From assembly GCF_900698925.1 (NCBI RefSeq), contig NZ_LR217713.1, positions 1,012,894 to 1,076,893 of the forward strand: a stretch of 64,000 nt of DNA. The letters run 5' to 3'. Shown here one piece after another: positions 1-11,722 of this stretch. Positions within the stretch are counted from its first letter, which is position 1. Every line of letters begins with the position of its first letter. The notes beneath the pieces are model-generated. The model did not search any database. It saw nothing but the letters and a program-made list of their open reading frames with translations, and was not told where the DNA came from. A program made the position numbers and the translations under genes. This DNA is from Erwinia_E haradaeae_I. Lineage in GTDB: Bacteria; Pseudomonadota; Gammaproteobacteria; Enterobacterales; Enterobacteriaceae.

Positions 1-518
1 AATTTTAAACAGTATTACTGAATTTATATGATAAAAACTACATAATTGAGTCTTATGTTATAACGCTAATCTAATCAATTGTTATTACCTATAAGCCCTT
101 AATTAAGCTATATTTCCAACCTTTAAGCAGTATTTCTTTTCCTATCTCGTTTTAATCGTCACATAGATCAAATATGGAAAAATAGTAAAAAACTGCCGTA
201 CATTTCTTGCAATAAAATATTTTCATAAATCAGTAAAAACAGACATCCTAGACCTAATTCTACGAATTAACTAAAAAATAAGCTATGGATCAAAAAGCTC
301 TATAATCTAGATAATGTTACTTTCTTTCTATAAAACAATAAATGTAAAGTTCTTTAATATAGACGGTGCTACTATGGGAGACTCTAGATTTATATGATAA
401 TATATATCATATTATCTATAAGTTTTATCTTATTCATAACATTATGACTTATGTACTTTAGGATTCAATGCAATTTCTTTAAATAAATATTTCAACTTTA
501 AACTAACTTATAAAGCTA
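1..518. other. AT-rich spacer, no gene seen
   Basis: No open frame with recognisable protein similarity and no RNA gene can be seen in these bases upstream of gmk. Stops are dense on both strands. The gmk promoter must lie here, but I could not single out a convincing -35/-10 pair in such AT-rich DNA. Confidence 0.6.
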
Positions 519-1142
519 ATGCATGAAGGTATACTATTTATTATTTCCGCTCCTAGCGGAGCCGGAAAATCAAGTTTAATTCAATCACTTTTAAAAATTA
601 AACCTCTATTGAATATAAAACTATCAATCTCTCATACTACGCGTACAATAAGATCAGGAGAATATCATGGGGAACATTATTACTTTATTAAAGACCATCA
701 ATTTCGTAGCATGATTAATAAAAAAAAATTTTTAGAGTACGCTAAAGTTTTTGGAAATTACTACGGTACTTCACATCAAAATGTTACCAATATACTACAA
801 CAAGGGTTTGATTTATTACTTGATATAGACTGGCAGGGAGCTAGAGCAATTCGAAAGGTAATGCCAAAATCTAAAAGTATTTTTATATTACCCCCTTCAA
901 AAAAAGAGTTACAACGTAGATTATGTCAACGAAATCAAGATACTCAGTTTATCATTTCTCAGAGAATGGCCCAGGCTATGACTGAAATCAGTCATTATGT
1001 AGAATATGATTATCTAATAATCAATCAAAAATTCGACGATGCTCTTATAGATCTTCAGACTATTATTAAATCTGAACGTTTACGTCTAAACCGTCAAAAA
1101 GTACGTGCTAAAACTTTAATAAATAAATTACTGACAGTCTAA
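519..1142 (+). CDS. gmk: Guanylate kinase
   Basis: Phosphorylates GMP to GDP using ATP in the cytoplasm, an essential step in guanine nucleotide supply. The 207-residue product matches the usual enterobacterial length. The P-loop SAPSGAGKSS lies near residues 10-19, followed by the GMP-binding stretch SHTTR and, after GNYYGTS, the segment DIDWQGA. The C-terminal half keeps the SIFILPPS strand. It is followed 62 bases later by rpoZ, the ancestral gmk-rpoZ order; the next E. coli gene, spoT, is absent. An in-frame run of nine A (720-728) encodes Lys-Lys-Lys and leaves the frame open, which is useful for comparison with the broken homopolymer sites in recD and serC. Identification is secure. Confidence 0.97.
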   Translation: MHEGILFIISAPSGAGKSSLIQSLLKIKPLLNIKLSISHTTRTIRSGEYHGEHYYFIKDHQFRSMINKKKFLEYAKVFGNYYGTSHQNVTNILQQGFDLLLDIDWQGARAIRKVMPKSKSIFILPPSKKELQRRLCQRNQDTQFIISQRMAQAMTEISHYVEYDYLIINQKFDDALIDLQTIIKSERLRLNRQKVRAKTLINKLLTV

Positions 1143-1204
1143 AGGTTGACTTATTATACTTAACCTCTAATTACTTAATCCTAATAAATTCGAGACCTAT
1201 CATA

Positions 1205-1480
1205 ATGGCGCGCATAACCGTACAAAATGCAGTAAAAAAAATTGGTAATCAATTTGATCTAGTTCTAGTAGCAGCTCGGCGAGCTCGTCAAATACAAAGT
1301 AGTGGGAAAAGCCCTTTGGTGCCAAAAAAAAATGATAAGTCTACAGTCATTGCCCTTCGAGAAATTGAACAAGGCCTTATTACTACCCACATTCTTGACA
1401 TATTAGATTGCCAGGAACGAACAGATCACACACATAAAGAATGGAAAGAGGTTAAAAATATTAATAAAAATTATTTTTAA
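1205..1480 (+). CDS. rpoZ: RNA polymerase omega subunit
   Basis: Small subunit that binds the beta-prime subunit and helps RNA polymerase assembly. The 91-residue product equals the E. coli length and opens with MARITVQNAVKKIGN, followed by the conserved FDLVLVAARRARQ helix and the VIALREIEQGLI segment. The C-terminal tail after about residue 65 is divergent and Lys/Asn-rich, as is common for this poorly constrained tail. It lies directly downstream of gmk. The (p)ppGpp synthetase/hydrolase gene spoT, which normally follows, is not recognisable in the next 900 bases. Confidence 0.96.
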   Translation: MARITVQNAVKKIGNQFDLVLVAARRARQIQSSGKSPLVPKKNDKSTVIALREIEQGLITTHILDILDCQERTDHTHKEWKEVKNINKNYF

Positions 1481-1484
1481 GATT

Positions 1485-1513
1485 TAACGGATAGCATAAA
1501 ATGTTATCCGTTA
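1485..1513 (+). terminator. Hairpin just after rpoZ
   Basis: A 13-base stem (TAACGGATAGCAT pairing with ATGTTATCCGTTA, one G-U pair) with a three-base AAA loop begins four bases after the rpoZ stop codon. No clear U-run follows, so it may stabilise the mRNA 3' end rather than act as a classic intrinsic terminator. Confidence 0.5.
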
Positions 1514-2420
1514 AGTCTGATAAATCACGTAGCCATAGCAAGAAAACTCTAACAATTAAAGTATAATGTCTCATTCTTAATATCTAATATATATAGACCA
1601 ATGCATTACTAGAGAGAAAACTTGAATCTTTATATTTTTACCTAACCAAACCATAATTTCTTATTGAATAAAAACACTATGATGATCAATTTAAAAAAAC
1701 ATGTTGACTAACGATACAACGTTATGCAATATATTGATATTAATCGCTCTTATAATCAATCATAATCAACATATTCTTCTAAGCAGCCTTCCGACCCTAT
1801 CTTATCTGAAAACAAACCTATCTACTGAGAATTTTTACTCTGAGAGAAGGTGTGTGTAAAATAAAAAAACAAACCATCTTCTTTCAATAGAAAGAATAAC
1901 ATCGTGTATTACATAAATAATAAATAAATATAATTAAAAATATAATAATTTTTAAAAATACATGCTTTCACCAACTACTTTTACTTTCTTGTACTTAAGT
2001 TATATATCACATTATAGTTTATAGTCTTTATTATTAATCTGAATAATTATAGCTCCATATTTTGAAAATAAAATATTAATTCAAAATTCTCATACTAGAC
2101 ACAAGAAAAAAAGAAAGAGTATCATAAATAAATTTAAAATAATGCTAAAAATATCACTTTTACACCTAATAATATCCTATATTGTGCGTCTATTAATTAA
2201 GAAGGGCTAGGATAGGTCACTGTATTTTACAGGATAAGTAGTAATGATGTTTATCAGAGGGGCATAGAGAAATGAATTAGCTTATAGATGAAATAATGAC
2301 AGACTTAGTTACACTATCGAATATATAAATATTTAATATTCTACCTAGATACTGCACACGGTATAACAATACCTGGACAGGTAATTGCACTATCAGTCAA
2401 CTGAACAACTAGGATTATAT
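1514..2420. other. Spacer where spoT would be expected; no gene seen
   Basis: In E. coli gmk-rpoZ is followed by spoT, trmH and recG. Here about 900 bases of AT-rich sequence hold no frame with similarity to them. I take this as eroded or deleted DNA. Confidence 0.55.
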
Positions 2421-3854
2421 ATGAACGAAGATAACAAAACGAGCGCAGCAAAACGCGCTTCAACAAGACGTTGGTTAAACGCTCAAGACTCTGGTTATCA
2501 TAAAGCAATGGACAATCGCCATGTTCAGATGATTGCTATCGGTGGAGCAATTGGAACAGGTCTATTCCTTGGCGCCGGTGCTCGCTTACAAATCGCTGGA
2601 CCAGCATTAGCATTAGTTTATTTGGTATGCGGTGTGTTTTCATTCTTTATTTTGCGGGCGCTAGGTGAATTAGTACTACATCGCCCTTCAAGTGGAAGCT
2701 TTGTTTCTTATGCTCGTGAATTTTTAGGTGAAAAAGCTTCATATGTAGCAGGTTGGATGTATTTTGTCAACTGGGCAATGACTGGAATAGTTGATATTAC
2801 AGCTGTGGCTTTATATATGCATTACTGGACTGCTTGTAATGACATACCGCAGTGGGTATTTGCGCTTGGAGCTCTAGCTATTGTTGGAGGTATGAACATG
2901 GTTGGAGTCAAGTGGTTTGCTGAGATGGAATTTTGGTTTGCACTTGTTAAAGTGCTGGCTATTGTTATATTTTTAATTGTAGGATCTCTTTTTTTAGGAA
3001 GCGGACAGACGTTAGATGGAAACACAACCGGCTTTCATCTAATTACTGATAATGGAGGTTTTTTTCCAAACGGCTTACTACCTGCTCTTGTATTAGTTCA
3101 AGGCGTGGTGTTCGCATTTGCATCTATTGAGCTAGTAGGAACAGCGGCAGGTGAATGCAAAGACCCGCAAAAAATATTACCGAAAGCTATTAATCGTGTG
3201 ATCTGGCGCATTGGTCTTTTTTACGTTGGATCAGTAGTATTATTGGTTTTACTACTTCCTTGGAACGCTTACCAAGCGGGGCAAAGTCCTTTTGTTACTT
3301 TCTTCTCTAAACTAGGTCTACCATATGCTGGTAGCATTATGAATATTGTAGTACTTAGTGCAGCACTTTCAAGTTTAAACTCTGGCTTATATGCTACAGG
3401 TCGTATTTTACGCTCTATGGCAATGGGTGGCTCAGCTCCTAAATGCATGTCGAGGATGAGTAGTCAGCAAGTTCCATATATAGGAATTATTATGACTGTT
3501 GCTGTATATATAGTTGGTGTATATCTCAATTACATCCTTCCTTCTAGCGTCTTCGAAATCGTTCTAAATATCGCAACCCTAGGAATTATTTCATCTTGGG
3601 GTTTTATTGTTATTTGTCAAATTCGACTACGTCAAGCAATTAAAGAAGGCAAGGCCGAGGATATTAGTTTTAAACTTCCAGGATCTCCAGTTACATCTTG
3701 GTTAACTTTAATTTTCTTAGTAAGCGTTTTAGGCTTAATGGCCTTTGATTATCCAAATGGAACCTATACGATTGCATCAATACCATTATTAGCGGTAGTA
3801 CTTACTCTAGGCTGGCTCCGCGTTCGCAGACGTGTGCACTCTCTAGCTCAATAA
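2421..3854 (+). CDS. ansP: L-asparagine permease
   Basis: Inner-membrane amino acid transporter of the amino acid-polyamine-organocation superfamily, closest to E. coli AnsP, which imports asparagine. The start of TM1, GGAIGTGLFLGAGARLQ, is almost identical to AnsP, as are HRPSSGSFVSYAREFLGEK and the AALSSLNSGLYATGR stretch. About twelve hydrophobic segments are visible. I start at the ATG at 2421 (MNEDNKTS), not at an upstream TTG; this gives 477 residues, about 20 fewer than E. coli at the C-terminus. Conservation is high, with no frame damage, and the codons look less A/T-extreme than the surroundings. It stands alone, flanked by spacers of 0.9 and 1.8 kb, so it is likely to be under its own selection. 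Transport specificity is inferred from similarity only. Confidence 0.93.
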   Translation: MNEDNKTSAAKRASTRRWLNAQDSGYHKAMDNRHVQMIAIGGAIGTGLFLGAGARLQIAGPALALVYLVCGVFSFFILRALGELVLHRPSSGSFVSYAREFLGEKASYVAGWMYFVNWAMTGIVDITAVALYMHYWTACNDIPQWVFALGALAIVGGMNMVGVKWFAEMEFWFALVKVLAIVIFLIVGSLFLGSGQTLDGNTTGFHLITDNGGFFPNGLLPALVLVQGVVFAFASIELVGTAAGECKDPQKILPKAINRVIWRIGLFYVGSVVLLVLLLPWNAYQAGQSPFVTFFSKLGLPYAGSIMNIVVLSAALSSLNSGLYATGRILRSMAMGGSAPKCMSRMSSQQVPYIGIIMTVAVYIVGVYLNYILPSSVFEIVLNIATLGIISSWGFIVICQIRLRQAIKEGKAEDISFKLPGSPVTSWLTLIFLVSVLGLMAFDYPNGTYTIASIPLLAVVLTLGWLRVRRRVHSLAQ

Positions 3855-3897
3855 AGTAGGTAAACTATCTGCATAATAATTAATTAATATCTTATGT

Positions 3898-3941
3898 TTT
3901 CTAAATTCTTCTTGTCATTACGCATAAGAAGAATTTAGAAA
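3898..3941. terminator. Perfect 16-bp inverted repeat after ansP
   Basis: TTTCTAAATTCTTCTT (3898-3913) and its exact complement (3926-3941) flank a 12-base loop, 44 bases after the ansP stop. The stem is AT-rich, so its strength as a terminator is uncertain, but a perfect 16-bp arm is unlikely to be chance. Confidence 0.5.
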
Positions 3942-5662
3942 TAAATTAAACAATCAATATAACTAAACTTACTCCCAATTTAAAGGACATTACCTTCCAT
4001 TCTAACAATCAAGCTATTACCTCAGTAACAAAATGAATATATAACATCCAAAATACATATCAATCAAACTTAATTCCTCAATTTTGTTATACAAAAAATT
4101 CATTCATTAATCATTACTTATGTGATCAAATGTAATAAAATATTTATCATTATATTTTTAAGTGAACCTTTCCTAATAAATAGAGATTATACTTTCATTC
4201 TATTAGTTCTAATTAAAAAAGTGCATAAATTTTAAATCATTCATAGATATTCTTATAATTAAAGATCTATTGATTGTTAATAACACTAACAATCCTCTAT
4301 AACATTAAAATCTATATTTTTTATCTTAATTAAATTTATTAAAAAAATGACAATCTCACTACTGAACACATAGATATAAAAAAACTAGATTAAAAAACCA
4401 ATCTATTCATTAACCCAACATTACCATAATGCACGATAATAAGCCTAATAACGTTTTATCATAAAAATGCATTGACTAAAAAATTTACATGACGAGCTAT
4501 ATCTATAAAAATTAGTAACATAACTATATGAATGGAAAAAAATAAATTTACTAATTTAAATTCTTCTTGGGTATATCTAAATAAATTATAATTATCACTA
4601 AAATATATTAATCATCAACAAACCTTGTTTATCATATTTAAATAAATTTAATTACAATTTAGGAACTCATATCACATAGATTGGATAGAGAATTTTGCTC
4701 TTAAGAAAAAATAATTTAAAATTTAATTTCTATTTCTTTATATAAAGTCCAGAATGAAAGTTAAATTTTTTATTCCTATTTGAGTTAAATAATCTTAAAA
4801 AAATAAAATATGATCATTTATTCTAGAAAAGAAGGAAATAAGAAAATAACTACTCTAATATAAAAATTATATTGATAGAATATACATTCTTTTATATAAA
4901 TACTGAATAAGTAAGTTTTATTAAAATATAATATATTATATACAAAACTAATCTGACTCCAAAGTTGAAGATAAATGTAATTCACTATAATATATCTAAA
5001 ACAAACATGCCTAATATTACGAAAACACTAATCTGTCTGCAAACTATTAACATAATCAAAATAAAATTAGCTATATCATCATAGACAATCTATACACTTA
5101 TTCTCTACAAAATATCAGAAATTAAGCAAAAAATTTTTCAAGAGATTTTTCTCACCTGACAAAGAGATTTTCTAGATATTATTATTTTCAATCAATGTAT
5201 CTACAGTTAATCCAACCAATCTTAAGAACACAATTATAAAATAAAGAACAATAATGTTTCAAACCTTTGAATCATACAATTAGGATCAAAAAAAATAACA
5301 ATATTTTCTTTTAATTTTATATTGTCACATATATGAATACCTCATTTCTTACTAAATCAATTAATAAAAATCAATAAAATTAGAATTAAAATATTGTCAA
5401 TCTCCTAAAAAAATATTAAATATTTATTATCTAGTTCATATTGACTAAAAATAAAACTTTTATTGTAATTATAAAAATTTATAACCTACTTCTTTGATGC
5501 AATAAACCCTTATCAATTAAATTATTCTATTTAACTTATCTTTAATTATTTGACAAACATTTGATCAGATTAGATTTAAGTATATTTCAATACTATTCTA
5601 ATCAAAAAAAATTGAATAGTGTTAGCAGTATTTCTTATAATCTTTTACATAACATAACTTTA
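3942..5662. other. AT-rich spacer, no gene seen
   Basis: About 1.7 kb between ansP and the 3' end of recD. All frames are closed by frequent stops, and no tRNA or other RNA gene was recognised. The plus strand carries visibly more C than G. Confidence 0.6.
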
Positions 5663-7500
5663 CTAGTGATGCATCTGATACGCTAGACCACTCTGACGTT
5701 TGATGTTCATTCTTACAGAGCTCTCCAGAACCAATTGATTAGCGTAAATGGTCAAAGACTTCTTAGCACGAGTAATTGCTGTATAGAATAATTTGCGCGT
5801 CAAAATAGGCATGACCTGGGTGGGTAAAACCAATACTACATTCTCAAATTCTGAACCTTGAGCCTTATGTACTGTTATTGCAAAAGCAGTCTGATGCAAT
5901 GGTAATCGAGAAGGGTCAATAGCTACCGCACCTCCATTGGATAATGGAAACCAGACTCGTAACTGTTCGTGTTCATCCTTGATAGCTATACCAATATCAC
6001 CATTAGATAATTTAAGTTCCTTGCTATTATGCAAAATCATAACTGGACGACCATTATACCAAGGATAATCTAAAAACATTTCATGACTAATCAACCCCTC
6101 CTGATATAAAATATGTTCAATAGACTGATTCATTCCTAATACACCATATAAACCTTCACGTAACACACATAAAACCTGAAATCGCCTAAAAGCATTTAAA
6201 ACCTTATCTGGTCCTAACCCTTCTTTTAATTTTCTTAAATAATAGTAATACCCTTCTGTAATAATTTTTATCATATCATGATAATCAGAATCTCCTGTTA
6301 TTGTATAGTAAGTAATATCATCACAATCACTCTTTAATACTTGCTCAACTAATCCAATATCGCCTCTATTGACTGCTTCAGCTAGATGCCCAATCCCAGA
6401 TTCTATTTTAAAACGATAGTTTTTATGCAATAAGCAAATCATATTACCAACTGATGAAACATCGCTATATTCATGAGTCATAACGTTACAACCAGTTAAA
6501 CGAGAAAGCTGAACACAACGGTCAGGGCTGTATCTATTATCAGAATAGTGACATATATCAGAAAATACCGTTCCAGCTTCTACTGAAGATATCTGATCAC
6601 GATCACCAAGAAAAATTACCCGTGCCTGACTAGGTAAAGCAGAAATTAAATTATCAAACATTGATAAGTCAATCATAGAAGATTCATCAACTACGAGAAC
6701 ATCCACCGGAAGAGTGTTACAACTATTATAATACATATGTTGACTATCAATTTTAGCCCCTAAAAGCCTATGTAAGGTTGTGGCTTCTAAGGGAAAATTC
6801 TCTAAAACACAATCATCTAAAATAAAATTCTGTAAAAATAAACCTAGTTCTTCCGTTAATCGAGATGCTGCTTTACCAGTCGGGGCAACCACTTTAATAC
6901 ACTGAGGTGATAATGATAAATTAATTAAACTAGCTAAAATCTTTGCTACTGTAGTTGTTTTTCCTGTTCCAGGTCCACCAGAAATTACTGATATTTGAGA
7001 TGTAAGCGCGACTGCAGCCGCGATCTTTTGCCAGTCAAATCGATCCTCTTGACCAAAATAAAAATCTAGTATCTTACGAATCTTACCTTCCTCTGAATGA
7101 ATAAGACAACTTTTATATCTTATAAAATCAAGCACCACTTTTTCGCTTTTCCACATACGGTGTAAATATAAATGCTTATTCTTTAATACTAATGGAGATA
7201 CTTTTGTCCCATCACTAACTTCTGAATACATATGTAATAATAACTCTACATCCTGGGGCATGTTAACAGATTGCCATATAGATTGAGCTAACTCTTGATT
7301 TAAACCATAAAAAAAAACTCTGGATGTATCTGTGATAAAGGAAGGCATACATGTCCTTCTCCGACATCACGACTCAACAATGCTGTTGCTAGCATTAAAA
7401 TAGAATTTTCTTCTCTTGCTATAACTCTAGCAAACTGCACATCAAAAGAACGAAATAGATTCTTCTCTTGTCCGAGATACAATAGTTCTATTAACTTCAT
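5663..7500 (-). CDS. recD: Exonuclease V alpha subunit RecD, split by a one-base frameshift
   Basis: RecD is the 5'-3' helicase subunit of the RecBCD recombination nuclease. The N-terminal part reads 7500-7300 (FDVQFARVIA, then LLSRDVGEGHVCLPLSQ) and runs into a stop after PEFFF. The remainder reads in another frame down to 5663. Walker A GGPGTGKTTTVAKI, Walker B VVDESSMIDL, the TVHKAQGSEF motif and YTAITRAKKSL are all intact. The junction is a run of nine T on the coding strand (7317-7309). One extra T, or a -1 ribosomal slip on T TTT TTT, joins the frames and gives 612 residues, against about 608 in E. coli. Possible readings are transcriptional slippage, programmed frameshifting, a recent null mutation, or a homopolymer sequencing error. 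recB and recC are not in the window. Confidence 0.88.
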
Positions 7501-10500
7501 AATTTATATGCCGAATTTATAATAATTAAAAAATACATGATATAACTAAGCACACCATCATGCCATATTTAAAATATATTAATTTTAGATGTGAATAAAA
7601 AATCCAAATGAACATATTACTTTAAGTAGTCTACTATAATGTCTTACTATTAATATTTAATTATTGCTTTTTAAAATGGAGATCCATCTTGAAAACCTAT
7701 ATTAATTAATATATAAATTCTTATTTCTACTCCTTAAAGTATAGATAACTAACTACCCTACTATAGGAATATACCTATCGCTACAATATTAGTAGCCCTA
7801 TCATGCTTATAGCTCTACTTAGAAGATAAATTTTTAAATCAACAAGCAATACATCTTTTTATTTTAACTCTAATTCTACCTCTAGAATTGTTTTATAATT
7901 GACAAGGTTTTGCGTAGGATAGACCTACGATGTTATATAGTTTCTAATATAAATTACAAACCAATACCATTTACTAACAGAGTACATAAACTAAAATTAT
8001 ATTTTGTATTAAAAGGATGTTTAATATCCTAGATATTTACAAAACATCTTTCTCTTCCTCTCTAATTCTAATGTTAAATGAAAATTTAATACTAATTAAA
8101 AATCATAAAAATATATACAATAATAAGAAAAACTTTAAGTACCATGGTAATAAGCTGAGCCTCATTCTCAATATTTTTACAATCTAAATCAAGTTAAGTA
8201 CTTTAAAAAAAATTAAAAATTTCTCAGAAATCCCAATCTTATTTCAACAAAAAATAGTCTTAATAAAATTAAATCTTAAATTTAATTAAAACTATCCTAT
8301 ATATATTATTCTAATTTTTATATAACATCTAGATAACATTATTTCAATAATGCATGACTTATCACAACATACATATATGTTTATAATTAATACAAAACTA
8401 AAAAATTTACTAATAAATAAATTTAAATAATATTAAAGATACAGTTGTTCAGATAACCACAAAGACAAATGAAAATTCTTTTTTCTTATAAAGAAAAAAT
8501 CATGAAAGGAAGAATACAATTTATATAAACATTATATATTAATGATTGTATTAATATGCAATTAAATTGCATAGGTACTAGAATAAAACAGAGAATGACT
8601 TAAATATTAAATATTTATCTAAGAATATAAAATACTTAATATCACTGTCTATGTTCTTTGTTAAACAAACGTCCACTGAATTAATAAAAAAAACTCTATT
8701 AAATATAAATCAATTCAAAAAATAAGATACCAATAATCTACAACCTGATATATAACAGATACATATTTCATTAATACAGATTAAAAAAATTTGTAAAAAT
8801 AAAAAATCAAATAATCGTAAAATAAATAATATTTTCACATTCAAAACAAAGAGATTTTTACTTTTATAAAAAAAGAAAATTCATTTTCTTAAAAAAATTT
8901 AAAAAGAAGAATCATCGCTGATCATAGGTATTTTTATAATAATTATCTAATGTTGATACTGAAATCTAGAATAAAAAAGAAAACTTTATGGTTAAAACCC
9001 TATGAGATACAAAGAGCACAATATCTTTTTCTTGGCTAACAGATAATATTTTTTATACAATCAATACTATATAATATATATGAAACATACTCCTATTACT
9101 TATCATTCCTGATTAACATAAAATCATTATCAGAATTAGATACTCCTCATCCGTTTTGCACATAGTCACTGATATAACAGCATAGACAATAAAAATGGTA
9201 TAATATCGGCTTATATTCACCTCTCTTCCCTCTACGACACAAGAAGAGAAGTTTTTCTATAAAATGTATGATTTTTTAATCAGATAATATTGATTTCTAA
9301 TCATTCATCAAGAAAATTATAGGCAGTGTTTTAAAAATGTTTCACATGAAAACAGAACAACTAAAAATGTAAATAAATTACTTAGATAATCCATTGATTA
9401 TTCGTAATACTGGTTATATATTAATTCTCATTGTCATTACTCTAATAATACTTATAGTTAATTAAAGAAATATTGAACACTTCCTGATTTAAATTTTATA
9501 TTAATGTACTATCTTCCATATATTTTATCTAAATTCTATCTAAAATTAAATTAATGTAAATTTATTGGAATAAATTTTTCAATCAGAAAAGTCGACCTAT
9601 GATATATCAAATATACAGATCTTTCATCCTTATCAACCTATAAGGATCTATATTTGTTAAAAAACAATATAAATTTCCATCATGTGACATTATCCAGATA
9701 ATGCATATAATATAAAAATTATATATATCTATATTCTTATGATATAACTTTTCATATTGAACAAACTAGAATATATCTATTCAGATATACTGAAACGACC
9801 GATCTTCCTTGAAATCATCTTAATATTATTAGACCAAATTTACACCTTAGATGTAATTTGAATCTCATTTGCCACACATTCTATATATTAGTTCATCATG
9901 GATGATAAAATAATACTAATACGATACTCTCCCTTCCGCAGCTTCTCATCCAAAAAATTATTAAATCTATACCAAATAAAATAAATAATATATTTACAAT
10001 ATTTGAGTACTAAGAACAAAATAACGATATAAGATATTTAAGTCTACATAACTCATATGTGAATAATTTCTTTAAATATTAACTAATCCTTTTATTTATC
10101 ATATATACATCTTGATTAACAATTAACCGATAATACTTATCAAACGTACTTTCTTAGAAATCTTGACCAGTGTCATATAGAATTCTAATCCAAGATATAA
10201 ACTTTAACAAATTTTACATAAATTAATCAATGTTAAATATTGTACACTGACTATCAACTTGTATTTTTGATCTAATTCTACATAGATTCAATATAAAACA
10301 TTCTCGTTAAAAGACTTAAAAATCTAACTCTAACAATTGATAATGTAACAAACCTAATATTATATATACGTATTACTCACTATCTTTAATATAATCCACC
10401 CAATGACTATAAAATATCACAACATGAAATATAGAAATAATATACACAATACTTCATTTTTTAAACATAGCCATATATGCTCTCATTTTTATTTATTAAT

Positions 10501-10738
10501 GCTTAAAAATAGAAATATATCATTGATAAAATCAAGATTTCTCTATAATTTTGTATCAATGCTCACTAGATTGCAATAATAAAATCTAATAAAGGATAAA
10601 CATTGTAACCTATTAATGAACAAACTTTATCCATATAGCTCTTAAAAGCTACGTAATATCAGTATACCATCTAACCTATACAACTCTATATATGAAAAAG
10701 AACCATAATAGGTATTCATAGAGGACTCAGTAATTATT
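7501..10738. other. 3.2-kb spacer, no gene supported
   Basis: The longest gene-free stretch of the window. All six frames are stop-rich. A 30-codon hydrophobic open stretch at 9373-9465 has no usable start codon. No RNA gene is recognised. The plus strand is clearly richer in C than G: I counted 35 C and 13 G in 8041-8280. Confidence 0.6.
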
Positions 10739-11722
10739 GTGAATTTCTTTAAATTAAAAAACTTTAATTTCCAGCAAGTAGGAAAAGAAGTTGTACAAAT
10801 TGAACGCGAAGGACTAGATCAGCTTGATCAGTATATCAATGAAAATTTCACCCATACCTGTGAACTAATTTATCAATGTCGTGGAAAAGTAGTAATTATG
10901 GGGATGGGGAAATCAGGACATATTGGAAAAAAAATAGCGTCTACTTTTTCTAGCACTGGTACTCCCTCATTTTTTTTACATCCTGCTGAAGCCAGTCATG
11001 GTGACTTGGGAATGATTAGCAATAGTGATGTTATTCTTGCTATTTCCAACTCTGGAGAATCTTTAGAAATTTTAGCACTCATACCTTTACTGAGGTATCG
11101 CCAAATCCCAGTAATTGCAATCACTGGTCATGAAAAAAGTACAATAGCCCGCTATGCAAAGATACATTTGTGTGTAAAAGTACCACAAGAGGCGTGCTCG
11201 CTAGGACTTGCGCCTACTAGCAGTACTACTGCCACATTAGTTATGGGCGATGCACTAGCTGTAGCTTTATTAAAATCTAGGGGTTTTACACAAGAAGATT
11301 TTGCTCTGTCTCATCCTGGCGGGGCTCTGGGACGTAAACTCCTTATGCGAGTCGATGATATAATGTGTTCTGGTGATAACTTACCATACATACATCCTAA
11401 CACTTATTTATGTGAAGCTGTGCTAGAAATGACATCTAAAAAAATGGGGATAATAGTAATTTGTGATCATGAAAAAAACATTGAAGGTATCTTTACGAAT
11501 TCTGATTTACGGAGAGTATTTAACGATAACATTGATATTCATCGATCTTATATCGCCAGCGTAATGACACCAAGAGGCATATCCGTACGACCTGGAACAC
11601 TAGCAATTGAAGCTCTTAATATAATGAAAAAACACAATATTACCTCTATAATTATTTCCGACCAGAATCAACTTATTGGACTAGTTCATATACATGACAT
11701 CTACCAAGCTGGTATAATGTGA
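10739..11722 (+). CDS. kdsD: D-arabinose 5-phosphate isomerase
   Basis: Interconverts ribulose 5-phosphate and arabinose 5-phosphate, the first committed precursor of Kdo in the LPS core. The 327-residue product has an N-terminal SIS sugar-isomerase domain (GMGKSGHIGKK, STGTPSFFLHPAEASHGDLG, AISNSGES) and two C-terminal CBS domains from about residue 205 (DIMCSGD and SVMTPRG mark their starts). The ALSHPGGALGRKLL linker is intact. It starts with GTG, and its second half keeps the TSSTTATLVMGDALAVALL helix. In E. coli kdsC follows directly; here 923 bases of empty DNA separate the two, but order and strand are kept. Confidence 0.96.
   Translation: MNFFKLKNFNFQQVGKEVVQIEREGLDQLDQYINENFTHTCELIYQCRGKVVIMGMGKSGHIGKKIASTFSSTGTPSFFLHPAEASHGDLGMISNSDVILAISNSGESLEILALIPLLRYRQIPVIAITGHEKSTIARYAKIHLCVKVPQEACSLGLAPTSSTTATLVMGDALAVALLKSRGFTQEDFALSHPGGALGRKLLMRVDDIMCSGDNLPYIHPNTYLCEAVLEMTSKKMGIIVICDHEKNIEGIFTNSDLRRVFNDNIDIHRSYIASVMTPRGISVRPGTLAIEALNIMKKHNITSIIISDQNQLIGLVHIHDIYQAGIM

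Noticed and set aside
9373..9465. A 30-codon hydrophobic open stretch resembling a small membrane peptide
   Set aside because: A stop lies immediately upstream and no ATG, GTG or TTG start precedes the hydrophobic part.
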